From Takakia lepidozioides (lineage: Eukaryota > Streptophyta > Takakiopsida > Takakiales > Takakiaceae), in the NCBI GenBank assembly GCA_030704615.1, contig CM060731.1, positions 90,438,756 to 90,502,755 of the forward strand: a stretch of 64,000 bases of DNA, read 5' to 3'. Shown one piece after another: positions 23,001-34,010 of the stretch (position 1 is its first letter; each line of letters starts with the position of its first letter). Below the pieces are notes generated by a model that searched no databases, was not told the DNA's origin, and was given only the letters and a program-made list of their open reading frames with translations. The translations under genes were made by a program, and so were the position numbers.

Positions 23001-26000
23001 GAAGGCATCGCGTATGTACCTGTACAGAAGGCGCATTGCTGCTTTTCCGCGTTCGGCTGGTCGGTGAACTCGTGGCTCCGGCGGGCATGTGGTATCTCCC
23101 GAAAGAATAGGTCGGTTTTGTAGAGCAGAAAGTACCTCGTCACATAGTCGCGTAGGCTCTCTGCTGCAGGAGAAATCTCCATCTTGAACTGATGTGCTTG
23201 TGTGTCCAGCTGCTCTTGCGCATTCATCGTCACTTGTGGAGATTCCATCAGATCGCATTGCTGAAAAAATACAATGAATCCACCCCCTACAAGAGTAGAA
23301 GCGCCAAACGAAGCGTGGGGAAGTACCTGAAACCACCATGACATGCGGTTCATCCACATGTCGAATGTGGGGTCAGACAATTTGTCCGGTTTGGGGAAGC
23401 CCACATTTCCCTTGTACTTTGGGAAACCATTCTAGATTTGGAGCACCGGGTGTGTCCAACCACCCAGCATATTTGTAAGCGCCAAACACCACAAAAACGA
23501 GTTGTTGCCACCACAATTTGGTTAAAAATGTATCACCTTTTCAGCACCATCCACACAAGATGTGGCTAGACGATGGAGCTTCTCCAATGTCATCGTGGGC
23601 TTCAGAGCGCGGGAGTAGTGCTTCCCCACCTCCACCAAAAAGTCGGCACCAAGGGCGGGATCAGCTATGGCCACGTACTTTACCATCCGCGACTTGTACT
23701 TTATGCGGGCCCTCACCCTCCGCAGCTTTGAGATACGATTCGAGTGCCGGAGGGTTAGATTTCTTCTCCTTGACTCCATGTAGAACCTCCGCGCATGTGC
23801 CAAATCCTGCTGAATTTTGGTCTGTCAAGAATGCGCACATAAGATTAGAGATCCTGCTCAACATTTTTTCTTCTATTGGGGGAGGAGAGACAGATAAGCT
23901 CAACAAAATGTCAGGAGCGTTACCCGAAATATGTAGTCCACCATGGCGTCCATGCTCAGCCTATACCAGGTTCTGTCTGCCTTTGCTTCCGACTTGCGCA
24001 GAGGTCGGCACTGAGCGAATTGGCAAACTCTTGCACCCCCTGCTTCCCGACATCCTTCACCCGGAAGAGCATATGGGACAAGTTGGTGGCAATGAAGGCA
24101 TTCTCAATCACCCTGCAATGCCACATTTCCATCAAACAATTTTGAAATGGAATTTATAACAAATATGAGGATTCGCAATGAAATGAAATGACTTACAATC
24201 GGATGGGTCCAAAAGCAGTAACTTACGAGTTGATGTCCGCCATTGCAGCTTTGAGAAGACTGCGATCTTTGGGCCCCGCAACCTTCAGCACAACACACTC
24301 CACGGCGAAATGCCAATCGAGGTCGTTGGGGTGGGCTTCGGCTATGTGCTCCATCCATGCCAGGAGGCGATGATTGCCGTCCCACACGTAAAACATCTTT
24401 CCGGACAAGTGCTGGAAAAGAGGATCAGTAGCAATCGATCTCTCGAACTCCTCATTTCGCCTTTGCCAATGGGGACCTCATTTGTCCACCTCATCGGAAG
24501 TGTGGGCACGGGAAGCTCCGTGGTCGTTCTCAATGGAAACGTAAAACGCGGCAGCACCCCATTCGATATCCATCCCGGAAAGAGAATTTCAGCTTGTCGA
24601 TATCGCCTGGGAGGGCAGGTCTCACCACCTGCAAAGACACCAAGCGGCAAAGGGGAATTCGAAGCTTGGCCGGGTACACCATGCCCCCCAGCACCTGCCA
24701 ATGTTGCTGTGGGTTGCCTCCAACATCTTGGCAGCGGCCAACTTCATATCCGCCTCCGACATGACGTCTGCTGCAGAGGGGTTCTCCGGCAGCCCACCAG
24801 GACCGCCAAATCCAGCCTGTATGCTGCGGGTTTGGGGCCTGGGGATGTCCGGGAGGATGTCCTGGTCAGAAAGCTCGGTGTCATCCTCCTCAACATGGTC
24901 AACCACCGGCGAACCACCTCGAGCACTCTCCCGTCTCTACTGCCATCTCCCCGGCTTCACCTCGAACTTGCACAATCCGTGCTCTTTGTGGTGTTCTTTC
25001 CTCTCCTCCACTCTCCACCGTATGGGTAATTGCGGGGGCTGCTCTGTCCGCGATGGTGTAACCGGTGTGTTACTGCCTCTTTGTGGTGTCTTGGAGGGAT
25101 CCACCGTCTCTGTGCGTCCCTCGCTTACATTGGCATCTGTCATTTGGGCACCCCTGGCCTCTTCAGTGGCCTTTTCTCTTTCCTCCTGGCTAGCCTTCTG
25201 TCTCACTTGTTTTGCCTCTCTTTTGCCCTCTCACGGGCTTTCTGTTTCTTACTAGGGCTAGCAGCAGGGGAGCCCTGGACGACCACCTTTGATTGAGGAG
25301 AACTGACACCCTCGCGCGCACTGCTCACTCCCCCCTCCGCAGCCCGTGACGGCTCTCTCGCGGGATTGCATGTGCTTAGCTTTCTTCTTCTTCTTTGCAT
25401 GGGCGGGCCCTACTGCATGTGCATCAACAACCTCCATTGCCGGATCTGCTGTCCTCACGTCCTCACGCCCTTCACCTGCCATGCCGCCTGCACCAACCTC
25501 CCCAATGCCTATTTGTCGTACCTCGCTTCAGGTCCTCCCGTCCACCAACAAAAGGTTGAAGTTGCCCTCTCGCCCCAAGTTGGGCGATTCAAACATGCGA
25601 TGAGTTGGAGCGGTCGATGATACCACCAGCGTGCCGGGCTCGTCGTCACTCTGTCATTCCCAAAATCGTCAGAACCAACATCGGTGCCAAAACCAGCATC
25701 GCAACGAGCAGCGCAACCACCATAGCAACAATCGTGGAACAACAATGAAAACAAAACAAGTTTAGGAAGTATGGAGTGCCATGGAACAACAATGAAAACA
25801 AATCCAACCAATGCCTAAGAATGACATACACAAGCAGCCTTCTCCAGAGCTGCCGGCTTTGCACACGCATTGCAAACTATTTAAGGTTCACTCAACCGGT
25901 AATATGAAACACGATGAACAAATGATCAGGAATTCCATAAGATGGGAAAACAGGGTGAAATGTTTTGAAGGCACTTCATCTTTTCAGCTCAGCATGGATT

Positions 26001-26358
26001 TCCTTAATTTTTAACAACTCAGACCTTGATCATTCTTTGCAACAACTGCTGCTTTTGCGATGCAGCCATACGCTTCCAGCGATGCCAGGATGAAGATGCA
26101 AAAACAAAGCGAAACAACAAAGCGAAAGCGAAAGCGAAAGAAAAAGCGAAAGTGAACAAAGTGAAAGCAGAAGTGGCTTGCCTGAGAGTACTCGGCTTCA
26201 GTTGGCGCGGGTTGTGAACAAGACACTGGAATCTCCTGCTGGAGCTTAAGTTTGGCCATGCGAGAGATTGGCCGTCGTCCGTAGTACAAAGCTTTAAACT
26301 TCCGCCGCAGTCTGGATGTGAGGTCTCTCTCAGGAGAGCCACGCCCTTCAGGCGGCAT
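20021..26358 (-). pseudogene. ParB/Srx-like + DNA amino-methyltransferase-like gene, copy B
   Basis: Nearly full-length copy, very close to A. Landmarks from 5' to 3': ATG at 26358 and the same first exon to about 26182; charged N-terminal part 25650-24750; ParB exon ending at 24223 with FYVWDGNHRLLAWMEHI; helical exons 24120-23000; array-filled intron 22985-22385; a long exon 22384-21240 in which the segment deleted from A is kept (LPPGSLDPAEFQLKLD); motif X/I exon near 21160-20900 (DLTCGTG); motif II exon near 20800-20610; acidic last exon ending at 20021. Lesions: a one-base insertion near 24553 (where A has a stop two codons earlier) and a 17-C run (17 G on the coding strand) at 21542-21558 that breaks frame between the linker and GVEVERACDMILL. 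The motif IV position reads DIPD, as in A. A recent but probably dead insertion. Confidence 0.7.
22410..22985. repeat. Intronic palindrome array of element B (family 1)
   Basis: About six alternating units with GGCGCC-centred inverted repeats (arm GGAAATTCGGC) and GACTTAGCC/GGCTAAGTC hairpins, in the same intron as the arrays of A and C. Fewer units than in A. Confidence 0.85.
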
Positions 26359-26574
26359 AAGTCCCAGCCAAAATGGAAAAAGATCTCAGTTTTTTGGGGT
26401 ACATGCCTCGAATAGAAGTTCATCCAAGATTAGCATCAGATTTAGGGTACGTATCGATGAAGCCATGTGTCGCCAGCCCGAATAAAAACGGACGGCCGTG
26501 GACATTTAATGCCCAACTACGCAATTAAATGTCAGATGAAGCCCTCCCTGTCGGATGAAATATGATGCAACTCG
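26359..26574. promoter_or_regulatory. Upstream region of copy B
   Basis: Non-coding. The part up to about 26440 aligns with bases 1-76 upstream of copy A. The rest is unique and leads into the palindrome array. Promoter function is inferred from position only. Confidence 0.3.
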
Positions 26575-28075
26575 GCCCGGAATTTCCAACATAGAGGTAA
26601 TTTGGAGCGCAGCAGAAAAGAATTCCGGCGCCGGATTTCCATCCTGCAGGTAATTCGGAGCGCGGATGGATTGAAATCTGGCGCCGGATTTCCATCCGCC
26701 AGGTACGGCGGCGCGCAAAATTTCCGTCATGCAGGTAATTCGGAGCGCAGCAGGATGGAAATTCAGCGCCGAATTTCCATCCTGCAAGGTAGGGCGGCGC
26801 GCGAAATTTCCGTCACGCAGGTAATTCGGAGCCGGATGGATGGAAATCCGGCGCCGGATTTCCATCCTGCCAGGTAGGGCGGCGCGCGAAATTTCCGTCA
26901 CGCAGGTAATTCGGAGCCAGATGGATGGAAATCCGGCACCGGATTTCCATCCTGCCAAGTGGCGGCGGGCGAAATTTTTGCCACGTAGGTAATTCGGAGC
27001 CGGATGGATGGAAATCCGGCGCCGCATTTCCATCCTGCGAGGTAGGGCGGCGCGAATTTTCCGTCACGCAGGTAATTCGGAGCCGGATGGATGGAAATCT
27101 GGCGCCGCATTTCCATCCTGCCAGGTAGGGCGGCGCGCGAAATTTCCGCCACGCAGGTAATTCGGAGCGGATGGATGGAAATACGGCGCCGGATTTCCAT
27201 CCGCCAGGTTGGTCGGAGAGCGGATGGATGGAAATTCGGCGCAAGATTTCCATCCTGCCAAGTGGGGCGGCGCGCGAAATTTCCGCCACGCACTGGATGG
27301 AAATCCGCGCCGGATTTCCATCCTATATAGGGCAGAAATCCGCCACGCGTAATTCGAGCGGAGGATGGAAATCCGCGCCGGATTTCCATCCTGTCAGGTA
27401 GGGCGGCGCGGGAAATTTCCGCCACGCAGGTAATTCGGAGCGGATGGATGGAAATCCGGCGCCGGATTTCCATCCTGCCAGGTAGGGCCGCGCGCGAAAT
27501 TTCCGCCACGCTCCGGATGGATGGAAATTCGGCGCGGATCCTGCCAGGTAAGGCGGCGCGAAATTTTAGCACGCAGGTAATTCGAAGCGGATGGATGGAA
27601 ATCCGGCGCCGGATTTCCATCCTGTCAGGTAGGGCGGCGCGCGAAATTTCCGCCACGCAAGTAATTCGGGGCGGATGGATGGAAATCCGGCGCCGGATTT
27701 CCATCTGCCAGGTTGGTCGGAGAGCGGATGGATGGAAATTCGGCGCCGGATTTCCATCCTGCCAGGTAGGGCGGCGCACGAAATTTCCGCCACGCAGGTA
27801 ATTCGGAGCGGATGGATGGAAATCCGGCGCCGAATTTCCATGGCAGGTAGGCGGCGCGCAAAATTTCCGTCATGCAGGTAATTCGGAGCGGATCAGGATG
27901 GAAATTCGGCGCCGAATTTCCATCCTGCAGGTAATTCGAAGCCCGGATGGATGGAAATCGGGCGCCGTTCCATCCAGCAGGTAACTCGGATCGCTTGCGG
28001 ATGGGAATTCGGCGCCGAATTTCTATTCGCCAGGTAAGTCGAAGCGCCGAATTGCCTTCCTGCAGGTAATTCTGA
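26575..28075. repeat. Tandem palindrome array, about 85-bp units (extended family 1)
   Basis: About 16 units. Each has a long perfect or near-perfect palindrome (arm GGATGGAAATCCGGC, centre GGCGCC) followed by a conserved spacer with AGGTAGGGCGGCGCGCGAAA and GCAGGTAATTCGGAGC. It lies between the divergent methyltransferase-like and transposase genes of element B. Long open frames on both strands here are products of the repeat and are not genes. Confidence 0.85.
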
Positions 28076-28187
28076 GCGTGGCCGCTTGGTTTTTCGGAAA
28101 ACAAACTAAACTGTTAGTTTTGTGGCTGAAGTCCACTTTTAGACGTTTTTCATGGAATCCTTGACTGCTAGCGGGAAATCCGAACGG

Positions 28188-29330
28188 CCCGGACGGAAAT
28201 TCGGCGCCGTTTTTCCATCCTGGGAGATTTTTATATTGTCCAGTTTTGGGCCTCACCACCCGACCGGACTTCCTTTGAGGGGGCCCGGATGGAAATTTGG
28301 CGCCGAATTTCCATCCGGGGGATGGTCTCTGTCGGACAGGTGCCGGCCTCTCCGCCCGAGGCGACTTCATCCGGGCGTCCTCTGTTGGATATTCGGTGCC
28401 GAATTTCCGTCCGGGGGTTGAAATGTGATGGCCAGGTGCCGGCCTCTCCCCCCTCCCCGACTGCATCCGAACCGCCCCGCACGGAAATTCGGCGCCGTTT
28501 TTCCATCCTGGGAAGTTTTTATATCGTCCAGTTTTGGGCCTCACCACCCGACCAGACTTCCTTTGAGGGGGCCCGGATGGAAATTCGGCGGCGAATTTCC
28601 ATCCGGGGATGGTCTCTGTCGGACAGGTGCCGGCCTCTCCGCCCGAGGCGACTTCGTCTGAGCGTCCCCTGTTGGATATTGGTGCCGAATTTCCGTCCGG
28701 GGGTTGTAATGTGACGGCCTCTCCCCCCTCCCCGACTGCATCCGAACGGCCCTAGATGGAAATTCGGCGCCGTTTTCCCATCTGGGGAGGTTTTTATGTC
28801 GGCCAGTTTTCGGCCTGCCCCCCCGACACAACTTCCTTTGGGGGGGCCCGGATGGAAATTCGGCACCGAATCTCCATCCAGGGGATGCTCTCTGTCGAAC
28901 ACGCGCCGACCTCTACGCCCGAGGCAACTTCATTCGGGCTTCCCCCATTGGATATTCGGTGCCGAATTTCCGTCCGGGGGTTGTAATGTGAGGGCCAGGT
29001 GGCGGCCTTTCCCCCGAGCCGACTGCATCCAAACGGCCTCGGATGGAAATTCGGCGCCGTTTTTCCATCCGGGGAGGTTTTTATGTCGGCCAGTTTTTGG
29101 CCTGACCCCCCGACACAACTTCCTATGGGGGGATCCAAATTGAAATTCGGCGCTGAATTTCCATCCGGGGGTTTTTCTCTGTCGGACAAGTTCCGGCCTC
29201 TCTGCCCGAGGCGACTTCAAACGTGCGGCCCCTGCTGGATATTCGGTGCCGAATTTTCATCCGGGGGTAGTAATGTGACGGCACGGTGCCGGCTTCTCCC
29301 CTTCAGCCGACATCATCTGGACGGCCCCCC
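28188..29330. repeat. Higher-order palindrome array, four units of about 285 bp
   Basis: Four units start near 28190, 28479, 28754 and 29041. Each unit holds three different GGCGCC- or GGTGCC-centred inverted repeats (arm GGAAATTCGGC, flanked by GGATGG or CGGACGG) separated by conserved C-rich spacers such as CTCTGTCGGACAGGTGCCGG. It continues the array to its left and ends just before the transposase fragment at 29565. Confidence 0.85.
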
Positions 29331-29564
29331 ACTTTCTGACTGCATACCGTTGGCAGTTATTGCGCAAAGACCAAGGGCCGCATTCCTGAGACAAGGTTTA
29401 TTAACACTTTGACTGTGGATTTTTGAGATAGTTGGCTCCCTGGATTTGGATGAGGCTTCGTCGCTCGGACAAATCGGCACCGCATTCCTTCCCATCGCTG
29501 CATCCCCCTTCTACCAGGGAGCTTGCCCGCACGCCATCCTGGGAGTCTTGTGTGCACATCTCCC

Positions 29565-30735
29565 ATGGCGGAAAACCCGAGCGCTACAGTGTACTGCCCT
29601 CCTCACGAGCATAGAGCTTCATTTCCGTGCAGAGGGGACATCTGCCGGGTGATGGAGAAATATCTGTGCATTCGATACCACCTGAAACCGGGGTCGGTTT
29701 TTTTGGAGGAGGAAAGGAAGGACTCAAACGGCGCTGTTGTTGAGAGTATTGTTGTGCTCCACGATGATTTCGGCGATGGCAGGGAATGGCGAGTTCCACC
29801 ATCAGACAGCGTCATATACAGGGCTGTTGGGGACTTCATTTGCCCGCCAAATGCACCTTCTATCCTGGCGCCTTCCACAAAACAATCCGCGAATCAGAGA
29901 GTGGGTACCTAGAAGTCCGCAACGAAGTAAATCCAGAGCCGAACCCATCCATGAAGACGAGCGAGAACCGGGTTGTTCACAACCTGTCCGACTCAGACAA
30001 GGTCATGGAAGTTCCGAGGTCGTCCTGGAGATCAGACAAGTCCTCAATGGACGTCAGTGGACGAGGGAGTCATATTCCCAGCACGAGCACCGCAGTTCGA
30101 TCTATTCTTGAAATTCTGTGAGGGCTTCACATGGAGGGACACCGCTCGGAGCTGGCCGGGCTGGACTACAGCAAGTTCGTAATTAAATCGGTTACATGCC
30201 TTCCCGCAGACGTTGACGGTAATATCTTCTTTGAGTTCCCTCCTCGGACGGACTACTCGAGGGCGTCCGGAATGTTGACAGATATGGATAGAAAACATGA
30301 TGGTCATCCTTGGTGCGTCACCAAAACCACCAGCATGAAGATGCTCGATGGTGTGCGGATGCGCTACGTTGTTTGTGCAGGCACGTTGCGGTGTTTCTCC
30401 CCAGCTTGCTTCCATTTTAAATCCAGAGGTCACAGGAACGAGACCGATTGGACAGGCACAGCTCATCAACCATTTTGAGCTCAGGAGAAGGTTCCGAACT
30501 CCACATTTAAGTGTGCGCATTGCAAAGAACCATCACATTGCATGTCTGTTTGTAATGCCAAGCAGTTCTATGTGTTGCACCGTTTCCCTGACCTCACCCG
30601 AGCTTGCATACACGTTGGGAGCTAAAGTAAAAAATTCAATATGCATCTCAGGGCCAAGTCTTATGAGAGGGAAAAACAGGCTGAAATAGGTCAAAGAAGA
30701 AGCTGCCCTCACCACATTGTCCTTGACCTTGTGTG
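29565..30735 (+). pseudogene. MULE-like transposase, N-terminal fragment of element B
   Basis: Starts at the ATG at 29565 (MAENPSATVY). It matches the transposase at 10994: KYLCIRYHLKPGSVFLEEE, then MDRKHDGHPWCVTKT near 30290-30335, CAGTLRCFSPACFHF, CAHCKEPSHCMSVC and VLHRFPDLTRACIHVG. Frameshifts occur near 29900 and 30120, with stops near 30477 and 30622. Similarity ends by about 30735, so the catalytic core and SWIM finger are missing. Confidence 0.6.
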
Positions 30736-31140
30736 ATGATCCATGGAGGATTTGACCGACCATCACCTCTTGTGTGTGCTACTTGTGTACCCTCCCAAGA
30801 ACCTGGTAAACATCAGGAAGAATACGCACAGGAGCCAAGAGCGCGTAGCAAAAGTGGGAGCGGCAGCGAGTACCAACAGGAGCCAAGAGCACGCAACAGA
30901 AGTGGTAGAAGGTGCGCGCAACGGATGATAGGGCTTAGTGAGGCGGAAAAAAAATCGACGCAAAAGGATTTGAGCACGCGATGTCGCGGCGGGTAAGTAG
31001 AGACCTTACCAGTACGCTACATACAAACATATGTAGCTTGCCCCCAAATATATATATATATATATATATATTACGAATTCTTCAGCCCCTTTCTATATAC
31101 ATAGTCTGTATGTGGGGGTATTAAATTACCCCCCTTCTGT
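30736..31140. repeat. Spacer with short tandem repeats and an AT microsatellite
   Basis: The motif CAGGAGCCAAGAGC repeats at about 30829 and 30879. A TA-dinucleotide run of about 26 bp lies near 31046-31071. No gene. It separates the broken end of element B from the minus-strand LINE. Confidence 0.6.
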
Positions 31141-32822
31141 TCACGCACGTGATAGGTACATTAAACCTTGGTGCACCCCCCCAGGAGGAGAGAGGGGGGT
31201 GTCCGGAGGGGGACGCCCATGAGAGTTATGGGAGGCTTTGATCTGTTGGAGTATTGAGGGAGTTGGGGCTGTTCTAAATTCAGGGAGGAGGTCTTGCTGG
31301 TTATGTAGGAAGAGTGAGCATGGGAAGTCGCAGTTAAGAGTACAAGAGGCTGTTGGGTGACAGAAGAGGGAGCGGAGGTGTATCAGATACCTACATGTTT
31401 TGATAGTGGCACGTGAATGTTTCAAGGTGAATTGACTTGGAGTTAAAAACCGAACACCGGTGGCTGTGGTGAGTTGGGTGAGGCTAGATATATGACGTGC
31501 TTTGAAGTAGGCGAGGATGAGTTTCTTTTGTCGTGGGTGTGAGGTTTCAAATTGTGAGAGAAATGGGCTGTTGAGCCAAGCACGTTCAAGTGGTGAAATA
31601 GTGTTTGGGTAACCTGGTAAGTCAGTTTGTACGCTAATCTTCATTTGGCGTAGGATGAACAGTGTACGGGCGGTGGGGGAGTGGAGGCAGGATTGGGGCT
31701 GGAGAGTGGGGAGGGAGTAGAATCCATTATATTTAGCAGCCAGGTGCTTAAGGAGCCCTCTGAAAATTAGTCCTAGGCGACCAGGGTCGTTGAGGGCTTC
31801 TTGAAGTTGTGAGCCTAGGGTGCGGGCATATGAGATAATCAGGGGGCTAGATCCGATTCCATAGCTATCTTGGGGAAGCTGAGTGAGGACGTTTGGGGTG
31901 CTAGTGGTTAGACCACATATTCATTTGGTGAGTTGGATAATCTTTTTGTCGAGTTGTTTGATGTCGGGTAGAGAGAAGGGAGCTGCGTGAAAGGCGTATT
32001 GGACTTGTGGATTTTCAACTTTTTGGATGATAGCTAGTTTGGGGCAGATGGAGACTGGGATTTGAGCAAGGCTATGCTTTTGTCGGTTAATTTAGAAAAT
32101 GTGGTGCTTTTCTGTATATGCCAGGTGAAGGAGGGGACCAGTTGTATGCCCAGATAAGTGTAAGGCTCATCTGGGCCTAGGAAATGGAAGGGTTTTTGTT
32201 GGTAATGTATGTGGAGTTTACAGTGTGATGCAATCGTGGATTTTGTGAGCTTATTGTGGTGAGTGGCAGCAGTGACTGCGCATTTGTGAAAGCTTAGCTC
32301 CGTACCCGCCCACTGGTTAAAGCGGGATAGCTTGTCCACCTGTCAGTTGAGATGTTGAGGTTTGTGTGCAAGAATGGCAAGGTCATCAGCGGAAAATTGC
32401 TGGAAGATGTTTTGTATTGATAGCCAAGGTTACCACGGGCCAGCCAACGCAACAAGGGTTCAAGGAAGATGATAAAGAGGTAGGGGCTCAGTGTGTCACC
32501 TTGAATGGTGCCACGTTGTATAGGGATAGGAGGGGGTGGAGCCATAGTATGATCCGGAGTATTCGGTGATACTGTTGGTGTAGATGTTACCAATGAGTTG
32601 AATAGCATCTATAGGGTATCCTAGATCCGCCATTATAGCCAGCAAGCGGGGATGGTCCACGGATCCGAAAGCATTTTTGAAGTCGCGGATAGTATGGTAA
32701 ATATTGAGATGGGAGGTCCATTCACGTTTCTTGGTCCTGGTGAGGTACCCCCCGTTTTGTTTTGAGCGTGCGGTTTGGGGGAGGTAAGGAGAGGTGGAGC
32801 ACGTGGCTAATACACTTTTAGT
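31141..32822 (-). pseudogene. LINE reverse transcriptase remnant and C-terminal segment
   Basis: Contains RGTIQGDTLSPYLFIIFLEP (32550-32490) of the reverse transcriptase, then the thumb region, with stops and frameshifts around the expected YADD box. The block DFKNAFGSVDHPRLLAIM survives at about 32690-32630. The last frame, 31644-31141, aligns with the segment after the reverse transcriptase of the plus-strand LINE. Confidence 0.65.
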
Positions 32823-33829
32823 CATTTCTTGTATTGTAGATGTGAGTGTGATCTTTGCTTCAATCCATGTAGCATCGGGGGATATCTGTAGGTTGGTATC
32901 ACAGAGTATGTGGGATAGTTTATGTATGAAGTGTGCGGAGACTGGGTGGAAATGCTTTTGGAATGTCTGAATGTTACAGTAAGATATAAGTGAGAGAATT
33001 CTTGGGTGAGGGGGAGGGGAATGTACATCGGGGATGGACGGAAGGGAATAAGGGAGGACGAGAGAGAGACAGAGATCGGATAGTGGTCCGAGTTGCATAG
33101 ACTATTGATGTGAACGTAACTACGAAGGTATGTCGGGGTTACGTTACAGGTTTTGAGGTAGAATCCGTCCAATAGGCTTAAGGAGGAGTAGTTAAGACCA
33201 CCTTGTCTGGAGTAATGGTAGTCCGCATGGATGTATTGGAATTGCAAGTGCTGGATGAATCGGGCCCATTCGTGGTCCACTGAGGATGGGGGTTTGTGGG
33301 TACCGTTGTGTGAGTGGCCTAGCAAAGCAATGTCCCTGTTAAAATCCCCTGCCAATATGATATGATGATGTTGGTTATCTGGGTGCAGGGTGGTTGTTTG
33401 AGAGATAGTGTTTAATATGTCGGGTATGAGGGGTAGGTCATCTGTATGTGACGACATATAGAGATGTATGAGGGTGATAGGGCATAGTGCTGGAGGATGT
33501 AGTTGGATAATTTGGAGGTGAGATTGGAGAGGAATGGGTACAGTTATTTTTGTGATGGTGCTGGGAGAGTGATGTGTATGGAGAATACCTAGTGCAACCC
33601 CCCCCCCCCCCCTAGTGGATTTGTATGGTGCCGAGTGGCGTAAGGGGCATTGCTGGGCAGTCAGGGGGTTGCCATATAAGAGGTAGTAATCGGGTAATAG
33701 TTTATTTATGTAAGAACTGCTAGTATTACTGTTGTGTAATTTGGTTTCTTGGAGGAGGAATATATGTGGTTGTGAAGAGTTGGTGAAAAGATGTAGTAGG
33801 CTTTGTATACTAGTAGCCAATGACCCCAC
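32822..33829 (-). CDS. LINE endonuclease (exonuclease-endonuclease-phosphatase family)
   Basis: 335 codons. Family hallmarks in order: FLLQETKL (catalytic Glu), a Gly-rich stretch, LAGDFNRD (Asp/Asn pair) and SLCNSDHYPISVSL (Asp-His). This enzyme nicks target DNA to prime reverse transcription. A homopolymer (14 C on the plus strand at 33598-33611) encodes the GGGG stretch and is a likely slippage site. After about residue 300 the frame runs into the deletion junction near 32830. Confidence 0.75.
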   Translation of the reverse strand: MGSLATSIQSLLHLFTNSSQPHIFLLQETKLHNSNTSSSYINKLLPDYYLLYGNPLTAQQCPLRHSAPYKSTRGGGGVALGILHTHHSPSTITKITVPIPLQSHLQIIQLHPPALCPITLIHLYMSSHTDDLPLIPDILNTISQTTTLHPDNQHHHIILAGDFNRDIALLGHSHNGTHKPPSSVDHEWARFIQHLQFQYIHADYHYSRQGGLNYSSLSLLDGFYLKTCNVTPTYLRSYVHINSLCNSDHYPISVSLSSSLIPFRPSPMYIPLPLTQEFSHLYLTVTFRHSKSISTQSPHTSYINYPTYSVIPTYRYPPMLHGLKQRSHSHLQYKK

Positions 33830-34010
33830 ATTCCAAGAAGTGATGGTGAGTGCGCCGTTGTGGGTGTCGGGGGTGGTGGGGGGTGTGGTGGAAGAGGGGG
33901 CGGGTGGGGGTTCCGCAATTTGGGGTGCTATGGTAGGGGGATCATACCCGGGTATCGGGGTGACTGCTTTGAGTGTGGCAGAGAGGCTGTCAATAGAGAG
34001 GAAGGGGAAT

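Larger units (their letters stand above)
19813..30735. mobile_element. MULE-like element B (left terminus to transposase fragment)
   Basis: The left terminus begins GGGCTGCTATTTCATGAGC at 19813. The ParB-methyltransferase-like gene B reads toward it on the minus strand (26358-20021). Palindrome-rich arrays fill 26575-29330, and a transposase fragment reads away from it on the plus strand from 29565. The right terminus was not found; the element seems to break off before the LINE at 31141. Gene order matches D. Confidence 0.55.

Noticed and set aside
26506-27841. Long open frames on both strands with repeated MEIRRRISIHP-like sequence
   Set aside because: They follow exactly the 85-bp palindromic tandem repeat and appear on both strands; repeat periodicity explains the open frames.
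28152-29412. Overlapping Pro/Arg-rich frames in the 285-bp array
   Set aside because: Driven by the higher-order repeat; no splice signals or similarity outside it.
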